A DNA stretch of 64,000 nt from Nepenthes gracilis (taxonomy: Eukaryota; Streptophyta; Magnoliopsida; Caryophyllales; Nepenthaceae), in contig BSYO01000004.1 of the NCBI GenBank assembly GCA_033239525.1, forward strand, positions 5,991,701-6,055,700, written 5' to 3'. Under the pieces are notes generated by a model. That model did not search any database and was not told where the DNA came from. It saw nothing but the letters and a program-made list of their open reading frames with translations. A program made the position numbers and the translations under genes. Below are positions 1 through 12,250 of this stretch, one piece after another; within the stretch, counting starts at the first letter, position 1; every line of letters starts with the position of its first letter.

Positions 1-300
1 TATTATCACCAATAATAATCATATCATCAATATAAAATAATAGAATAGTGATAGCAGTATTAATTTGACGAATAAAAAGAGTAGAGTCATAAGGAGTATA
101 GGTAAACCCAAGTTATGAAATACGAGATTTAGAGATAAGTTTAGAACATAATGAGTGTCCATAATATAAAAATCAGGAGTAGATACATGATCAACATGAT
201 TGATAGACATATGAAAACCATGAATAGTATAGATAAGGGGGATGCTAGTTGCAGAGGTCTTATACGACACTAAGAAGGAATTAGATATCACGTGATTGTA
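1..300 (-). mobile_element. Internally deleted Ty1/copia retrotransposon fragment
   Basis: Two parts of a copia polyprotein can be read on the minus strand. Positions about 115 to 1 encode YTPYDSTLFIRQ followed by LLFYIDDMIIIGD, which is the reverse transcriptase block around the catalytic YxDDM motif. Positions about 290 to 100 encode a different part, with HVDHVSTPDF and YVLNLSLNLV, which resembles the protease to pre-integrase segment (usually LSLNLVSVGQL). In an intact element these parts lie more than 1.5 kb apart, with integrase between them. Here they meet near positions 100-112 in different frames, so the integrase and early RT have been deleted. The fragment continues off the left edge of the window. 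It is not expected to be functional. Confidence 0.75.
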
Positions 301-960
301 GCAAGCAGGGTCGATAAACTAAGGCAAAGATGTACTTGAAAAGACGCTTAGTGTAGTACAGGTACGAGAAAGAACCTAGTTAACAATTGTCTCAAATTAA
401 TTGCACTAAGAAATGAGACTATAGAAGATGAGGCAAAATGAGCCAAATATGTAGAAGCGATAGTCATGAAAAGAGGTTGATCGGTCTTGGAAGTCACCGA
501 AAACGTTGTTAGAAAAGTTTCCAGAATACCCTAGAAAAGTCATCGGAAGGGAGCCGGAAAATTGCTAGAAAAGATAGGAAAAGTTGCTAAAGGGTTGCCG
601 GAAAATTTGCCAAACTTGTGCCAAAAAGCAACCAAAGATGTCAGAAGTTGCCGGAAGGTTTGCTGGAAAAGTCGCTAGTGGGCATTGCCAGCAGTGGTGG
701 GCGTTGGTTGGTGTAAGAGAGATATTCTGTGACGGAGTGGATATATATATATATATATTTATTTATTTATTTTCAATAATCTCCGTCAATAACAAATAAA
801 CTAATGCCCAAATAATATAAATATCTATAGAAAATTGGGCAGAGTTTTTTTTAAAATTGGACAAAACCAATACAAACAACCTATATTTTTCACAATCTAG
901 ACAAACATATAGATAAATAGATTTACACATTCATTCATCACACAAACACAGGATCAACAA
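301..960 (-). mobile_element. Probable leader/LTR part of the same copia remnant
   Basis: No intact gene is visible here. From about 480 to 720 the DNA is a degenerate series of short units of the type GCCGGAAAATTGC and GGAAAAGTCGC. It lies on the 5' side of the minus-strand copia fragment, where a gag/leader and LTR would be expected. A TA run lies at about 739-758. The assignment to the same element rests on position only, and LTR ends could not be defined. Confidence 0.35.
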
Positions 961-999
961 AATGCCATATTCATCCATGGCTCCAAGACAACACATCCT

Positions 1000-2705
1000 A
1001 TCCACTATATCGGTTCAAAAGGGAGATGCCAACTAAGACTTGTATAAATCCAAAATCAGATTGTGGAAGCAGAACTAAATCCATAAGATAATCCTGCGGA
1101 AGCAAAAACAGTAGCCTAACATAAAACATAATATGTCATGACTGTAAATACATAAATTCCATCCACAAAATTTGCTATTTATATTTACTATTATCAAACT
1201 CCCAAAAGATTCTTCAAAATGCTTCAGATCTTTTTGAGGCTTCTTTAGCTAAACCCTTTCTTTACTCTTTCTTGTCGGGTAGTAGCTCTACGGTCTCATT
1301 TGGAAGGAAAAAAACAGAAGAATAAGTCGAAATCCAATAAGGTACCATAAAAGCATGCAAATAAAATTTCTTATACAAAATATAATTACAACATAGACAA
1401 ATCCATGCGAATATCAAAGAACAAAAGATACATGAAAAAATGAGAAAATCATTAATTATTATGAAAGTATGTCAGAAGTCATAAATCAAATTCAAACTTT
1501 ACTTATTCTTCAAATATAACTTTATTATCTGAAGAGACCCAAACTAGTAGACCCTACTAGTAGACACAATCTAAGGCCAAAATCCAAATGATCTCATCTC
1601 TCAAGATTCTAAGTTCAAATGTACCTATCCTCCCAATTTAATGTCCCGAGGAGAGGCGGACCACGTATTACTCCATGAACAGAGTTATCATTGATTACCA
1701 CTGTAACGTTTTAAGGCTGTAACGTTTTAAGGCATAAAAACTTTACCTGACTGTATGACAATCCTAGGTCTGATTTCTTGTTAATTTACTTAACCGAAGG
1801 TATCCATGTTCTTAATCCCTTAATCTTAACTCATCATGCCTCAATGGCCAAATCAAACTATTACAAATAATTCTTCAAATGGTTCAAAATACTCTTGGAA
1901 AGTCTAACGGTGTAGTCTTTTTCAAAACGTCAGATAAAAATCATCAAACAAGCTTAACAATAGATCAAATAGCCTTTTTATCACATTTCTCAAAAGTTTA
2001 GAATGAAACATTCTCAAATTTTCGAGCTAGGGTTTGCAATAAACCGTCCGGACACAAAACGAACACAAAACGTAAGCCAAACTATGAAATCGAAACCACA
2101 ATTCATAATAATCATTTATATACACAAAATCTAACCAAGAAATTTTGAGAAACATTCATTATTTGTGACAAAGCTTAGGGGTGAGGGTTTTAGAACATAA
2201 ATATCAAAATAGAGATGTCAAAAAGCGGTAAAAACGGAAAACAAAGTTGGAGATACACTTGCCTTCGCTCGATCTACTGTTTTTCTTACTCTGATTGGAC
2301 CGAAATTGGCGAAGAAATCCATCTCTTTTTCTTTCTCTTCCTTCCCCTCTACTGTTCTTCGTGGTCGTGCTCCAAAACTTCTCCCTTTTCCCTTTTTATA
2401 ACTAAAATGAAGTTAGATTGGTGGGGAAAATTGCGCTTGCACTCGAGTGCCTAGTGAATGCACGGCGAGCACACATGCACTGGATTCGGCGCCCTCCAGC
2501 TTGCTTCAGTGAGCAGCGTGTGCGGGCGTTTCTGGATCAATCTGCTTTTTGCGCTCGCTGTTGGGCTCAAGCCAGCAGCGAGCCCAATTCTCCTGCTTGC
2601 TGCACTAATGCAAATTTTTCACTTTTATCAATTTTACTTATTCCAAGCCTTATTATACCAATTAATTATTAGGATTAAGTATGTTTTAAATACCTGTACC
2701 TTACA
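1000..2705 (+). mobile_element. 5'-truncated LTR remnant, related to the solo LTR at 55162-57577
   Basis: The right end (ATTAGG, then TACCTG, then CCTTACA at 2699-2705) resembles the end of the solo LTR at 57577. The GC-rich stretch at 2430-2590, with repeated 'gcgctcg' and 'gagtgc' words and 'tgcactgga', resembles 57265-57410 of that LTR. The left end could not be found, so the copy looks truncated, and no target duplication was seen. Apparent ORFs inside it (for example 2215-2454 and 2458-2790) have no recognisable domain and are probably chance. Confidence 0.5.
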
Positions 2706-4492
2706 TATTCGATGGTGGGCCAAGGTTCTGTGGAAGGCTTGGTGTGAAGACGGGTCTATGGGAAAGGTTGATTGGGCTAAAACCGAATAGGCTGCAGAGG
2801 AGATAAGGAGCCAGGTGTTGAAATATCAAAATGACAAGTTTGATTAGCAGAAACAATTGATATGCTACGTTTGGGTACTGAGATTCTCCAAGCACCGTTT
2901 AGTCACTGGGAAAAAATGACGGTTTTTATTAGGAGCTACAAAACAATGCCAAAGCTTCTCCCATGAGTTGAAGTGTTGTGTTTTGGTTCATCTTCTTCAC
3001 CAAGATTTGTTACGGCGGCGATGATGGCTATGTCAAAAAAGAAAAAACAATGGATCCAGGGAAACACAAATCCGATGCTAGTGATAAGTGCAGAACTTAG
3101 ACTTGAAGCCGATGAACAAGGATTTGAGGTCAACTACTGCTGCAGAACATGGAATTGATATCGGAGAAACTCTCAAGGGCATGGTCGCAATGGTCGCCAG
3201 AGTAGATGCGGTAATGATTGGGACGAAGCGAGAGGATCTGAGAGAGGTCAGTTTCTGCAGTAACGATTGGGACGAAGGTTTGCAACGATGCCTCAATGAT
3301 AGGATGATGAACAGTGAACAAAGATTTGCAGCACCACCATACCAAAGGAATGGTGAGTAGGATTTAGATGAGTAATACATATCAAACCAAATTCAACAAA
3401 CCTATTTCAGATACCATGTAGAAATATAAAAGGAGAGATAAAAAAGAATTTTTATATTTATGTGTATATGTAATTGTACAATAGGTCATCATTTTATAAG
3501 AGAATAAGACAGCCTACATTAAAAATATTGTAATAATAGTAATTACACAAATAACCTAAATTAGAAAATATTAATCATCTAATTGAGGGAAGATATTATA
3601 TATATCATAATATATAAAAATAACCTAAATTAGAAAATATCAATCAGTTAATTTAAGAAGGATATCAAATAATATCCCAATAATCTTCACTTTTTTATTT
3701 TAAAATATCCATCATTAGATTTCTATTAAATTGTGCAGAATCCTTTGGGTGAAGCAACCCCCCTCTCCCTAGACCATAGTCTAGTTGAAGGATGATGCCC
3801 AAAAGGCTCCCAAGCTCACATAGGCGACTAGTGTTTACAACTCTCACCCCTTTCTCCATTTAGTCCTAAGGTTATGAAGCTGTGGACAGTTACAGGCTGA
3901 ATTGAGATGACGTGGGAAGTTACTGATTGTGGGAATTTATTGCAAGTGGTTTTATGGTTGCGCTCTGATTGTTACTTGACATGGTCAAATTTAGCAGTTG
4001 CCTCCGACCTATAGTTCAGTCCCGGTGCCTGACTTGAGCATGCTTGGTATAGTTTGTGGGGTTCGACAACGAGGAAGTCGGGTTTCCCGATAGCTTGGCC
4101 TCCTGTAGTTCGGTCTTAGGTACTTCAATGCTTCTAAGTTGCTGGGGTCCAGAGCTTGGCCTGGTAGATTCGGCCTTAGGAAGTGATACTTAGGCTCTTT
4201 GTAGCTTGCCCAGTTGGAGCCTGACCACAGTGTTCTTCTATGAGTCAGCCTCAGCTAGTCGACCTTCTGAGCACCTAGTCACAATCTAGCTACTACTCCT
4301 AAGGGCCAGGCCTTCGTCACACACATACACCCAATATGGTCCATTTTGGTAATGCTTCCTTATTTGATTTTTCACGTGTTGCAGCATAATTTTAATTTCA
4401 TTTCCCTTATGGCTCCCTTTATCTCTAATTACATATGCCACTTTTTGGGTTTGATGTGATGCTATGTATACATTTTTGTTCTCGTGTCACAG
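2706..4492. other. Region upstream of the first recognised RsmE exon; no gene recognised
   Basis: This stretch should hold the promoter and first exon (transit peptide) of the RsmE gene, but I found no coding segment resembling the usual RsmE N-terminus. A run at 2936-3360 is open in several frames and moderately GC-rich, but it matches nothing I know. From 3730 to 4330 the composition changes: it becomes GC-richer with recurring 'cttggcct' and 'ttcggtctta' words, which looks like retroelement LTR material inserted between the gene's 5' end and its second exon. Confidence 0.4.
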
Positions 4493-7400
4493 GGCAGTAT
4501 GGTTCATGTCAATGGTGATGAATTTTGGCATATGACTAAAGTTCTCAGATTGAGTGTCAATGACAGGTACTCATGACCAATATTTTGGCATATTACCTGT
4601 CAATGACAGGTAATATGAAGGTTGATTGATGTGAAAAGAAGAGAATTTCAAGTTGTAACTTGTAACAACAAATACTCTACAAATGAGATGCTACTATTTG
4701 TGGCAGCAATTGAGTCTTTTTTTTTTTTTTTGGCATTTTTTCCTTGTTTATGGCAATGCAAAAACTTCTAGAGTGTTGGTAACAGGTTGGAATGCCAAAT
4801 TCCTGATATCCAACTCATGTTTCAAAATAGTAGAACAGAAGATGGAATGCCAGTACTCTTGTAAATAATTAAAGGTGGGTTATCTGCGCCCATCTCTTTC
4901 CAATGAAATTAAAGTTAACAAGCTTCATCATTATTTCGAATGTTTGTGAAAACATGTGGGAAGAAATGCTGGAGAACCTGCTATATTATCTTTGAATATG
5001 ATAGTGAAATTTAACTTCCTTCTTTTAAGGGATTTGTGAATATGATAGTGAAATTTATTCCAATCCGGTTGGCCATGTGGAATATAGTTTGTGAAAAGGA
5101 ATGCATTAGCTATCCGCTTTTAGGTTGGGCAGAATTGGACAATCGTATGTGCATCTTCGTTCGAGTGCCCTAAAATAATATTCTAAAGCATTCAATTAAT
5201 TTCGAAGGGGTCCATGCAAGGGGGCACACTCTACACCGAGCTAATACCCTTTTGAGGCCTTGACTTGTCACATCATTATGAATTTTATATTTCTGTATGG
5301 ATTTCTCATAATAATAATTGATTGAATGGCGATTTTTTTCTATTTTTATTTTATAATCTTGGATTGATTAATAAATAAGTATTTAATTTCACTAATAACT
5401 TAGTCAATAGAAAAGATATTAATTGTGAAATATAATTTATCTCATTTTCTCGAGGTCAATTATAATATGTTGATAGATATGATTATAATTTGTAGAAGCC
5501 TAACAATCGGAATAAATAATTATAAGGGAATTATTGAAAATTATATATTTAAAGATTTGATCTTACGGATGAGAATAATGATCCCTAAAGATCCTATGTT
5601 GTGTCATGGATTCATGGTCTAAGGTTTATATATATATGTATATGCAGTCTTATGTTGGCCATCAAAATATTCCATTCATTTTTTATTCTTTTATGACATG
5701 TTTAGTTGGTGGGAATAGAAATTCTATTCTTATTTTATTACCAATGGAATATTTATTCTTATGTTTGGTTTCTTTTTTACACGGAGTAATTATTCCCGGA
5801 GGAATAAATATTCCTCCAAGTCAAGGAATAAAAAAATCCTAATATTTCTTAGAAATTTTTTATTCATTATATGTAAGGAATAATTATTCCTGTAACTGTT
5901 ACCGTTTTGCCCATCGTCCTTTTATCGTTCGTCCAAAGCCCTATCGACTTCCTCATTCGTCTTTTGTCTCTCAGTTGTTCGTCACTCTTTTCTTTGCCAA
6001 TTCAACGCCGTCCAAATTTGAGACCGCCACCCTCATGCAAAAATTTCCTCTGTAAAAAGGAGAGTCCAAACGCAAAGATGGGTGCGACTCTTACTCCTTC
6101 GATTAGTTCTGAATGTATGAGTTCAAGGTTCGTCGTTGTACCCGCAGCTGTAGCCATGACTCGACCAACTACCTATTCGCTCACCCTAACGAAAAGGCCC
6201 ATCGGCAGGACCCGTGGAAATACCACTGCTTTGGCACCGTGTGCCTGAAGTACTGTTGAGGCGGCCATTTAAATGTTTGCTCTGCTCGGTACCGTACGGA
6301 AGCTTGTAAAGATAAGAAGAATTGTAAATGGAAGGTTTGTTTCTTTACGCACTCTTATTGTGAGTTGAGGATTTTGTCTTCACAGTAAGAAGACTCTGGA
6401 TGTTGTGGGTAGATGAACAAGTACTAGAATTTTGTAATGCATAATATTAGTAGTTGTTGTTGTAGGCATTGTTCATATTCTCCGGCCTTTAGAATCTTTT
6501 TTTCTTGAATAAAGGTAAAAAAGTCATTAATATAAATTTTTACCCCATTCCTCTTACTATTACTATATAATAAATATTAGAATATTAATTCTCAGCTTAT
6601 TCATAGTTATTTCAAATAAGTAACCAAATATGAAAATAAAAATTTTTAACTCTATTTCCATATTATTTCATTCTCCGAGAATAATTATTCTATTTGTATT
6701 TTATTCCATTCCAATAATCAAACATGTCGTTGAAATTTTTTACAGAGAGAGTTTCTTTTGGAGAAGAAAATAGCAAAGAAACTATGAAGAGAATTTGAAA
6801 ATTTTTTAGAAAGTCATAAAATGTGAATCCCTTAGAAGGTGGCATGCATGGGTTGCTCTTTAGTGAGATCAAGAAGTAATATTGGAATTTGCAAGATTAT
6901 TATTGTGAATTTAATTTCACACAAACTAAAGTACATACGTTTACAAAAAAGGAAAGGGGCCAAACAAAGTGATAGCTGTCAATTACATGTTTATCAGTTG
7001 GGAACATTGAATCTCTGTATGTTGTCCTGGGCAAAAACACCTTCATAAAATGAGGTTTTGAACGTGAGGTGGTAAAAGACGTTTTAAGTTATTCAAAGAG
7101 AAATTTCCTGTCCTTGAACATTTTGTGCCTAAATTTTGTTGCTGTTATACTGTGCTTAAAATTATTGGTACATATATATGAGCTGTTATCAAATTATGTT
7201 AATATGTCCTTAACCAAGTTGGTTAAACATGAGACCCTGAGATAAGAAGGTCTCAGGTTTAGTTCCCTTTTACCAACTTTGCCTATGCAATAAACAAACT
7301 TGAATCTACCTTCGCTTTTTAAATTTGGACAGTGCTTATGAAGCTTTGTTAGTTTCTAGGCATGCTGTTAAAAGTTACAGTCATAGGATATTGTATTGTA

Positions 7401-10400
7401 CATTTTCATATGAAACGCCAATATGATGGCTGTTATATACACCCATTTTAAGACCTTTTCTTTTTTTTAATGAATGTCTGATAGCTTGTTTGCTTTCTGG
7501 TTATTTTGAATTATCTCATGCAAGGGTAGAGCTTTTCAATGGAAGAGGAGGCTTAGTTGAAGGCTGCATAGATAGGATTGATCGCACTGGACTTGAAGTT
7601 GTTGCACTTAAGGATCCAAGATTAGTTCATCCATATGGCACTCAGTGGCATGTATATGCTGCTTATGGTCTGTTTTTACTACATCATCTAGCAACTACAT
7701 GTTCGCTTCAGATTGCATAATGAATGCCATAAAAATTTTGAATCTCTTGTTCAGGTACATTGAAAGGTGGTCGGGCTGATTGGCTTGTTGAGAAGTGCAC
7801 GGTATGCTGTTGATGTATCTGCTCGTATCGCTTATAAATATGTTGTTTATCAGAAAGCAGCACATTGCTTATATTATGTCATCCTTAAAATTTTGTTGTT
7901 GCATCATGCACATTTTGTCTTTAATTTTTTAAGGGGTTGGTGCCAACCAGGTGCTCTTCTAATGATTTTTTGTCACTACAAAAATTTTAACTGTTTGCAA
8001 TGCACCAGTAGCTTTCTTCATTATTGATTTTATTTGTTGGGTAATTATTCTGTTTTAGGAGCTGGGAGCCAGCAGCATAACCCCTCTTCTGACAGAGCGT
8101 TCTCCTTTGATCACAGAAAATCGGGTTGACAGGCTGCAACGTGTCATACTGGCTGCTAGTAAACAATGTAAGTTGCTGGTTCTGCTTCATTTCATTCCCT
8201 GTTATGTATATAGTTAGCATGGGAATGGCTACTACCATTGAAAAACAGTTCAATTTTATGGTTAATGTGTTACTTCTAATTTGAGATCATATGTTAAAAT
8301 CTGATCTTCTTGTTTTATTTCATAGTTAGCGCTGGAATATTAATTTGGTTCACCTTCTGTTAGGTCAAAGGCTGCATGAAATGACTTTGAATCCTCCTCT
8401 GCAAGTCAGCAGTATATTACCAATTGTGAGTTACTACTAAAAACTTATTGAAGCACACTTTTTTTATGCTACTATGAATATTTATTGTTTGATTGTTGTC
8501 TTGAGTTCATTTTTTATGTTGTGGGTGTGTGAGAGTTGATAAGGCTGCCATTCTTCCTTTATAGAGTGGTGACTTCTCTTTCCTGATGTCAAATTGCTGA
8601 CAATATTATTGATAAAAAGGGGAGGTCAATGCAACTCGTACAATTGTAGATCCGAGCATTGATAGGACATGAATCTGTCTATCTCAACTGAAATGGTGGG
8701 GTCCATTTTAGAAAATAGCAAACTACTGACTTTAAGATTCTGGATGTATTGGCATCAACACATGATTGCTTCCCTATTTGATGAGTTTCATGAGACATCT
8801 TCCTTTTTCCTTCCTTGTATGTAAGTTTGATTTTTTTGCATGAGAAACATTATCTCTATTTTTTTGTCATTTTTAAAGCCTTCCCAATTGAAGAAGGTTG
8901 CATTTTGGGTGATGCTTCATAACACCTCATCAATCTACATTTCATCTTCTTATTTATCTTATGTGTGTGTGTTCAGGTTGGTAATTAGGTAGGTATAGAG
9001 ACAGAGAGAGAGAATTGAAGAAAGTAGCATTTGAAATGTGGTTGCATAATGTTTACTCTTAAGATATGGAAGTTTTCTTGTAGTTTGTGTTGTCAGGGAT
9101 TAATAATTGATCCTCTTTTCATCTCATTTCATGGATTAAAACTGACAATATCTGCACTGTATACATTAGGTTGGCCAGTCAAAACTATCCTTTGTGGCTG
9201 TAGCAGAAGCTACTCCTGTTATGAGTACATTGATTTCGTCAGCGGTAGAATCCAGAGGATCACTCATTGTCGGGCCAGAAGGAGGTTAGTAAACATTATA
9301 TCAGTTCCTCCCTCCTCTCTCCCCAGCCCCTCTCCATTTTCCCTGTCGCAAACTTGTGTTCTATCTTTTTGGCATTTTGTTGCTTCAATTGTCTCAGCGG
9401 AGCCCCAGGCTTGGTGTAAGCGGGAAGATTTTTTTTTTTTTTTTGGGAATTAAGTGGTATGATTATTCCATTGTGATTTAGAAAATGTAGTTTCAAACAA
9501 CGGAAACAGTCTATTTCAGAATGCTTGGGTGATGTTGCATACATCTAACTTTCTCCAAACCCTATTTTTGGAAGCCTTATGCACTGGGTAACTGGGCTGC
9601 ACTTTAGTTAGTGTTAGTAAGATGTGGTAAATTCTATGTTCTTCAGAAATATGTCCTGTGAAGAGTTTCAGGAGATTTTCTATGTTTTCCGTAAAAAGTT
9701 GTAATTTGTTTATTTATTTTATTTATTTATTTATTTATTTTTGTAGTCATCTATGATATAAATGTTTTGTGTGCCTCTCAGAAGGAACTGATGATGTTTG
9801 CTATGATGAAAGGAGGTTGGAGTTCAAATTTGAGATCCTTGTGGTTGATGTTAAAATCAAGCTTCTTTTTCCTTTTATATAAATTGAGGCAAAATGCTCA
9901 TGGAATGTTTGAACACGTGGGAGGGTTGTGCTTGAATGTGTTTTTATCTTGATTTTTTTTTCTCCTTAACGAGGGAGGATGCTTCTCATTCTCTTGTGTT
10001 TGCATGAAATGATAATGAAGTGCTAAATGGAATTCGATGCTAGGATAATCTTGAATAGTTAGCTCACATAAGATTCTAAGGCCAAGTGTTAAATCTTGAA
10101 TGATTTGCTCATTTAAGACTATGATAGGTTGAATAATTTATGTTGGAGAGGTACAACTTATGGGGTGGCTAGTTTTTCCCTTTATCTTTTAGTTTATTTG
10201 GAATTTCAATTATTCTGAGAATATTTATAGGTGCCCTTTGTCTCCCTTGCGGTACGTCGTAGCTTGGAAGTTTATCAACTGTTGTTAATGAGCCAATTCT
10301 CTTTGGATTAAGGTATAATAAATCCTAGATCATGATACTAACGAGCAATGTTACATAATGAATTGCGAAACATCCAGTTATATGAAGTATGGCACAATAC

Positions 10401-10757
10401 TTTTTGTCAAAAATTTATGTTTTTCCACAAAAAGGCTACCAACATTTAGCCCCTGGACGATATACTGCCACGAACACGGTCAGGGGATATGCAAAGTGAT
10501 TGTTGCATCATGATTGACATTTATACATACAGTAACCCATGTTGACTTGCTCCATTTCTTTTTGTTTAAATGAAGTCATATTGATACTTCAATGTTTCAG
10601 ACTTCACTGAGAAAGAGTTGAGGTGATAACTGAGGCCGGTGCTACCCCAATCGGGCTTGGGCCCCATCGCCTGCGAGTTGAAACTGCAACAATGGCGCTC
10701 TTGGCAACTGTCATACTATGGTCTGATTCTCGACAACCATCTGGTTATTCCTGGTAA
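4493..10757 (+). CDS. RsmE: RsmE-type 16S rRNA (uracil-1498-N3) methyltransferase; 5' exon not found, apparent frameshift in last exon
   Basis: RsmE methylates U1498 of bacterial-type 16S rRNA with S-adenosylmethionine. Plant copies are nuclear and expected to act in organelles. Exons read by eye: 4493-4566, 7525-7667, 7755-7801, 8059-8167, 8364-8425, 9170-9284 and 10601-10757, all with GT-AG introns and matching phases. They encode, in order, NGDEFWHMTKVLRLS (N-terminal PUA-like part), ARVELFNG-like RVELFNGRGGLVEG, GGRADWLVEKCTELGASS, PLLTERS, the SPOUT motif IVGPEGDFTEKEL, and the C-terminal knot motif GLGPHRLRVETATMALL. After the codon AGG ending at 10623 the frame runs straight into TGA (10624-10626). 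One extra G there would restore an open frame to TAA at 10755-10757, and the protein downstream of that point is well conserved. This is therefore either a recent inactivating deletion or a sequencing error in a short G run. The transit-peptide exon was not located upstream of 4493. Confidence 0.88.
5695..6728. mobile_element. TIR element in the RsmE intron carrying a captured gene fragment (Pack-type)
   Basis: The left end reads GACATGTTTAGTTGGTGGGA. The right end, read on the other strand, is GACATGTTTGATTATTGGAA. The two ends are imperfect terminal inverted repeats followed on both sides by matching T/A-rich 'ggaata' sequence. The element is about 1.03 kb, AT-rich near its ends and GC-richer inside, where it carries a decayed CCCH zinc-finger gene fragment (6092-6385). 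No transposase is present, so it is non-autonomous. The ACATGT at both ends is palindromic, which leaves the exact boundary and target duplication ambiguous. It lies in the 2.96-kb intron between exons 4493-4566 and 7525-7667. Confidence 0.65.
6092..6385 (+). pseudogene. Captured fragment of an arginine-rich tandem CCCH zinc-finger (TZF) gene
   Basis: One frame reads Y-S-F-D-stop-F-stop, then MYEFKVRRCTRSCSHDSTNY, then LFAHPNEKAHRQDPWKYH, then FGTVCLKYC-stop, and later ARYRTEACKDKKNCKWKVCF followed by FTHSYCELRIL. Plant TZF proteins (AtTZF1-3 type) have the same order: DEFRMYEFKVRRC, then a SHDWT..PFAHPGEKARRRDPR block, then the two CCCH fingers, then ARYRTEACKDGKNC and VCFFAHS. The first two stops sit exactly where E and R belong in DEFRM, so they are point mutations. 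The first finger is mostly missing because the sequence jumps from the FGTVC block to ARYRTEAC with a stop in between. No function is expected. It lies wholly inside the TIR element. Confidence 0.85.
7205..7340 (+). mobile_element. tRNA-derived SINE fragment
   Basis: An A-box-like TAACCAAGTTGG (7211-7222) and a B-box-like GGTTTAGTTCC (7256-7266) stand at the spacing found in tRNA promoters, and the DNA between them can pair (GAGACC with GGTCTC). This is the head of a plant tRNA-derived SINE lying in the RsmE intron just before the exon at 7525. The 3' end is uncertain. No complete tRNA cloverleaf is present. Confidence 0.55.
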
Positions 10758-12250
10758 GGATTTTTCCAGGCATCTTTGAGCGAGCTTGAAAATGTAGCAC
10801 CAATATGGATTACAAATCCACAAGAAAACATACTCATATACGTAGAATTGTAGATAGATATGACATGTGAGTAGTTGAATGGGACACAAGCTATGATTTA
10901 ACAAATTTTGTTGCTGTAGTAGTAGTAAGTTGACCTCTTCTCTCTTGTAGGATGTGTTGTGCTCATGGATGATCGGTATTAGTTGTGGCCATTTCGGTAT
11001 AGGACATATTAGACAATAAGTATTTATATCAAATATATTGGAAGAAAAAAAATTTGATAATTATAAGTTGATAGGAAAATATCAGTAGCTATTCGGAGGA
11101 TTGGTATCGATATATATTTTGGTTGATAAATGATTGATGCACCATGGGCTTGTCTACCTCCCATTTAACCCTTTTAAAGAACACTAGCTCTTGGCTCGCT
11201 TGTTTGTTGTGCATGGATCGCCTAACTTCCAGAAAGAAGAGAAGCAGGAGAGCTGGGAGAAGCAGCAACAACGGTGATTGCCACAGTGAGGGGCAGAAGT
11301 AATGAGGAGGATGCAGAGTCAGTGATAGGTCATGATGGGGATTTCCAGAGGCGTTGTGGCAGTTTAGACCGTGGAAGAAGAGAGAAGCGTGGCTGCTTTA
11401 CAACCGTGGGATGAAGATTAATCTCACCCTCCAAAAGCAGCCCCTCAGATACGTGATTTAAGCATCACGTGGGGAGCACGTGCCTGCTCCCTTGCCTACT
11501 CAGCAGCAACCATAACAAATTAGCAGCATCTTTTGTTTCAACATTTTTCACTTATTTACCTGTATTCTGTTAAGGAAAACGACGAGAATGATGGTAGGAA
11601 TCTCAATAAGTAGAGAAATGTAAGGGAGGTTGAGGATATGAAGACGGAATTACCTCTTTGAGTTCTTTGCCTTGAAGACCCTGTTCCTGTTCGAATTAGA
11701 ACCGCTTACTGTGTTTACCTTCATTTTCCCTACCTTCCACATTTTCCCAGAAGCTGGAAAATTCCCAATTTCCGGCCAATATATCCGTAAAACAGAGAAA
11801 CTGAAATCACTGTTGCAGTGCATAGATTTCATTTCCTGTTATTCCTCTTTTCATAGACATCCTGGTTCCTGAGGGTGTGTCGTTACACATCCGTCAAGGT
11901 TGTTCTTAATGGGGTAAATTCACTTTGATTAAATGGCTTGTTGAGGGTGTTCTCACATGTTATTGTTGCCATCTACCATTAGTGGCTGGAGAGCAATTGC
12001 CGGTGTATTGATTTCTTTTCTTGTCTGGTATGTGAATAGGCGTAGTACTGTCAGCTTGTTCATGTTGATAATATTGGGAAAATTTTGTTTTCTTTGAATC
12101 AAATGCTCAGCGAGGACCAGCCGAAAGATGACAGTCTGTGCTCAGAAATTTGCTGAAATGAAAACATCAATCTCAATTCTCAACCGGAAGCGAGGACAAG
12201 GCAACGGTAATCCCTCGATCAATCGAACCAAGGTACTGTGGATCATCCTT
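10758..12250. other. RsmE 3' flank and unassigned DNA
   Basis: The RsmE 3' untranslated region should begin here. A moderately GC-rich stretch at 11100-12250 contains small open frames (for example from 12130), but none has a recognisable domain or convincing splice structure. I see no supported gene. Confidence 0.4.

Noticed and set aside
3078..3380. Open frames on both strands of 90-100 residues
   Set aside because: No family resemblance and no splice context. It could not be tied to the missing RsmE first exon.
5907..6248. 113-residue ORF inside the RsmE intron
   Set aside because: It is in the wrong frame relative to the captured zinc-finger coding sequence, which is broken by stops.
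7205..7340. Possible tRNA gene
   Set aside because: Only A- and B-box-like segments are present. No acceptor stem or complete cloverleaf can be formed, so it is better read as a SINE.
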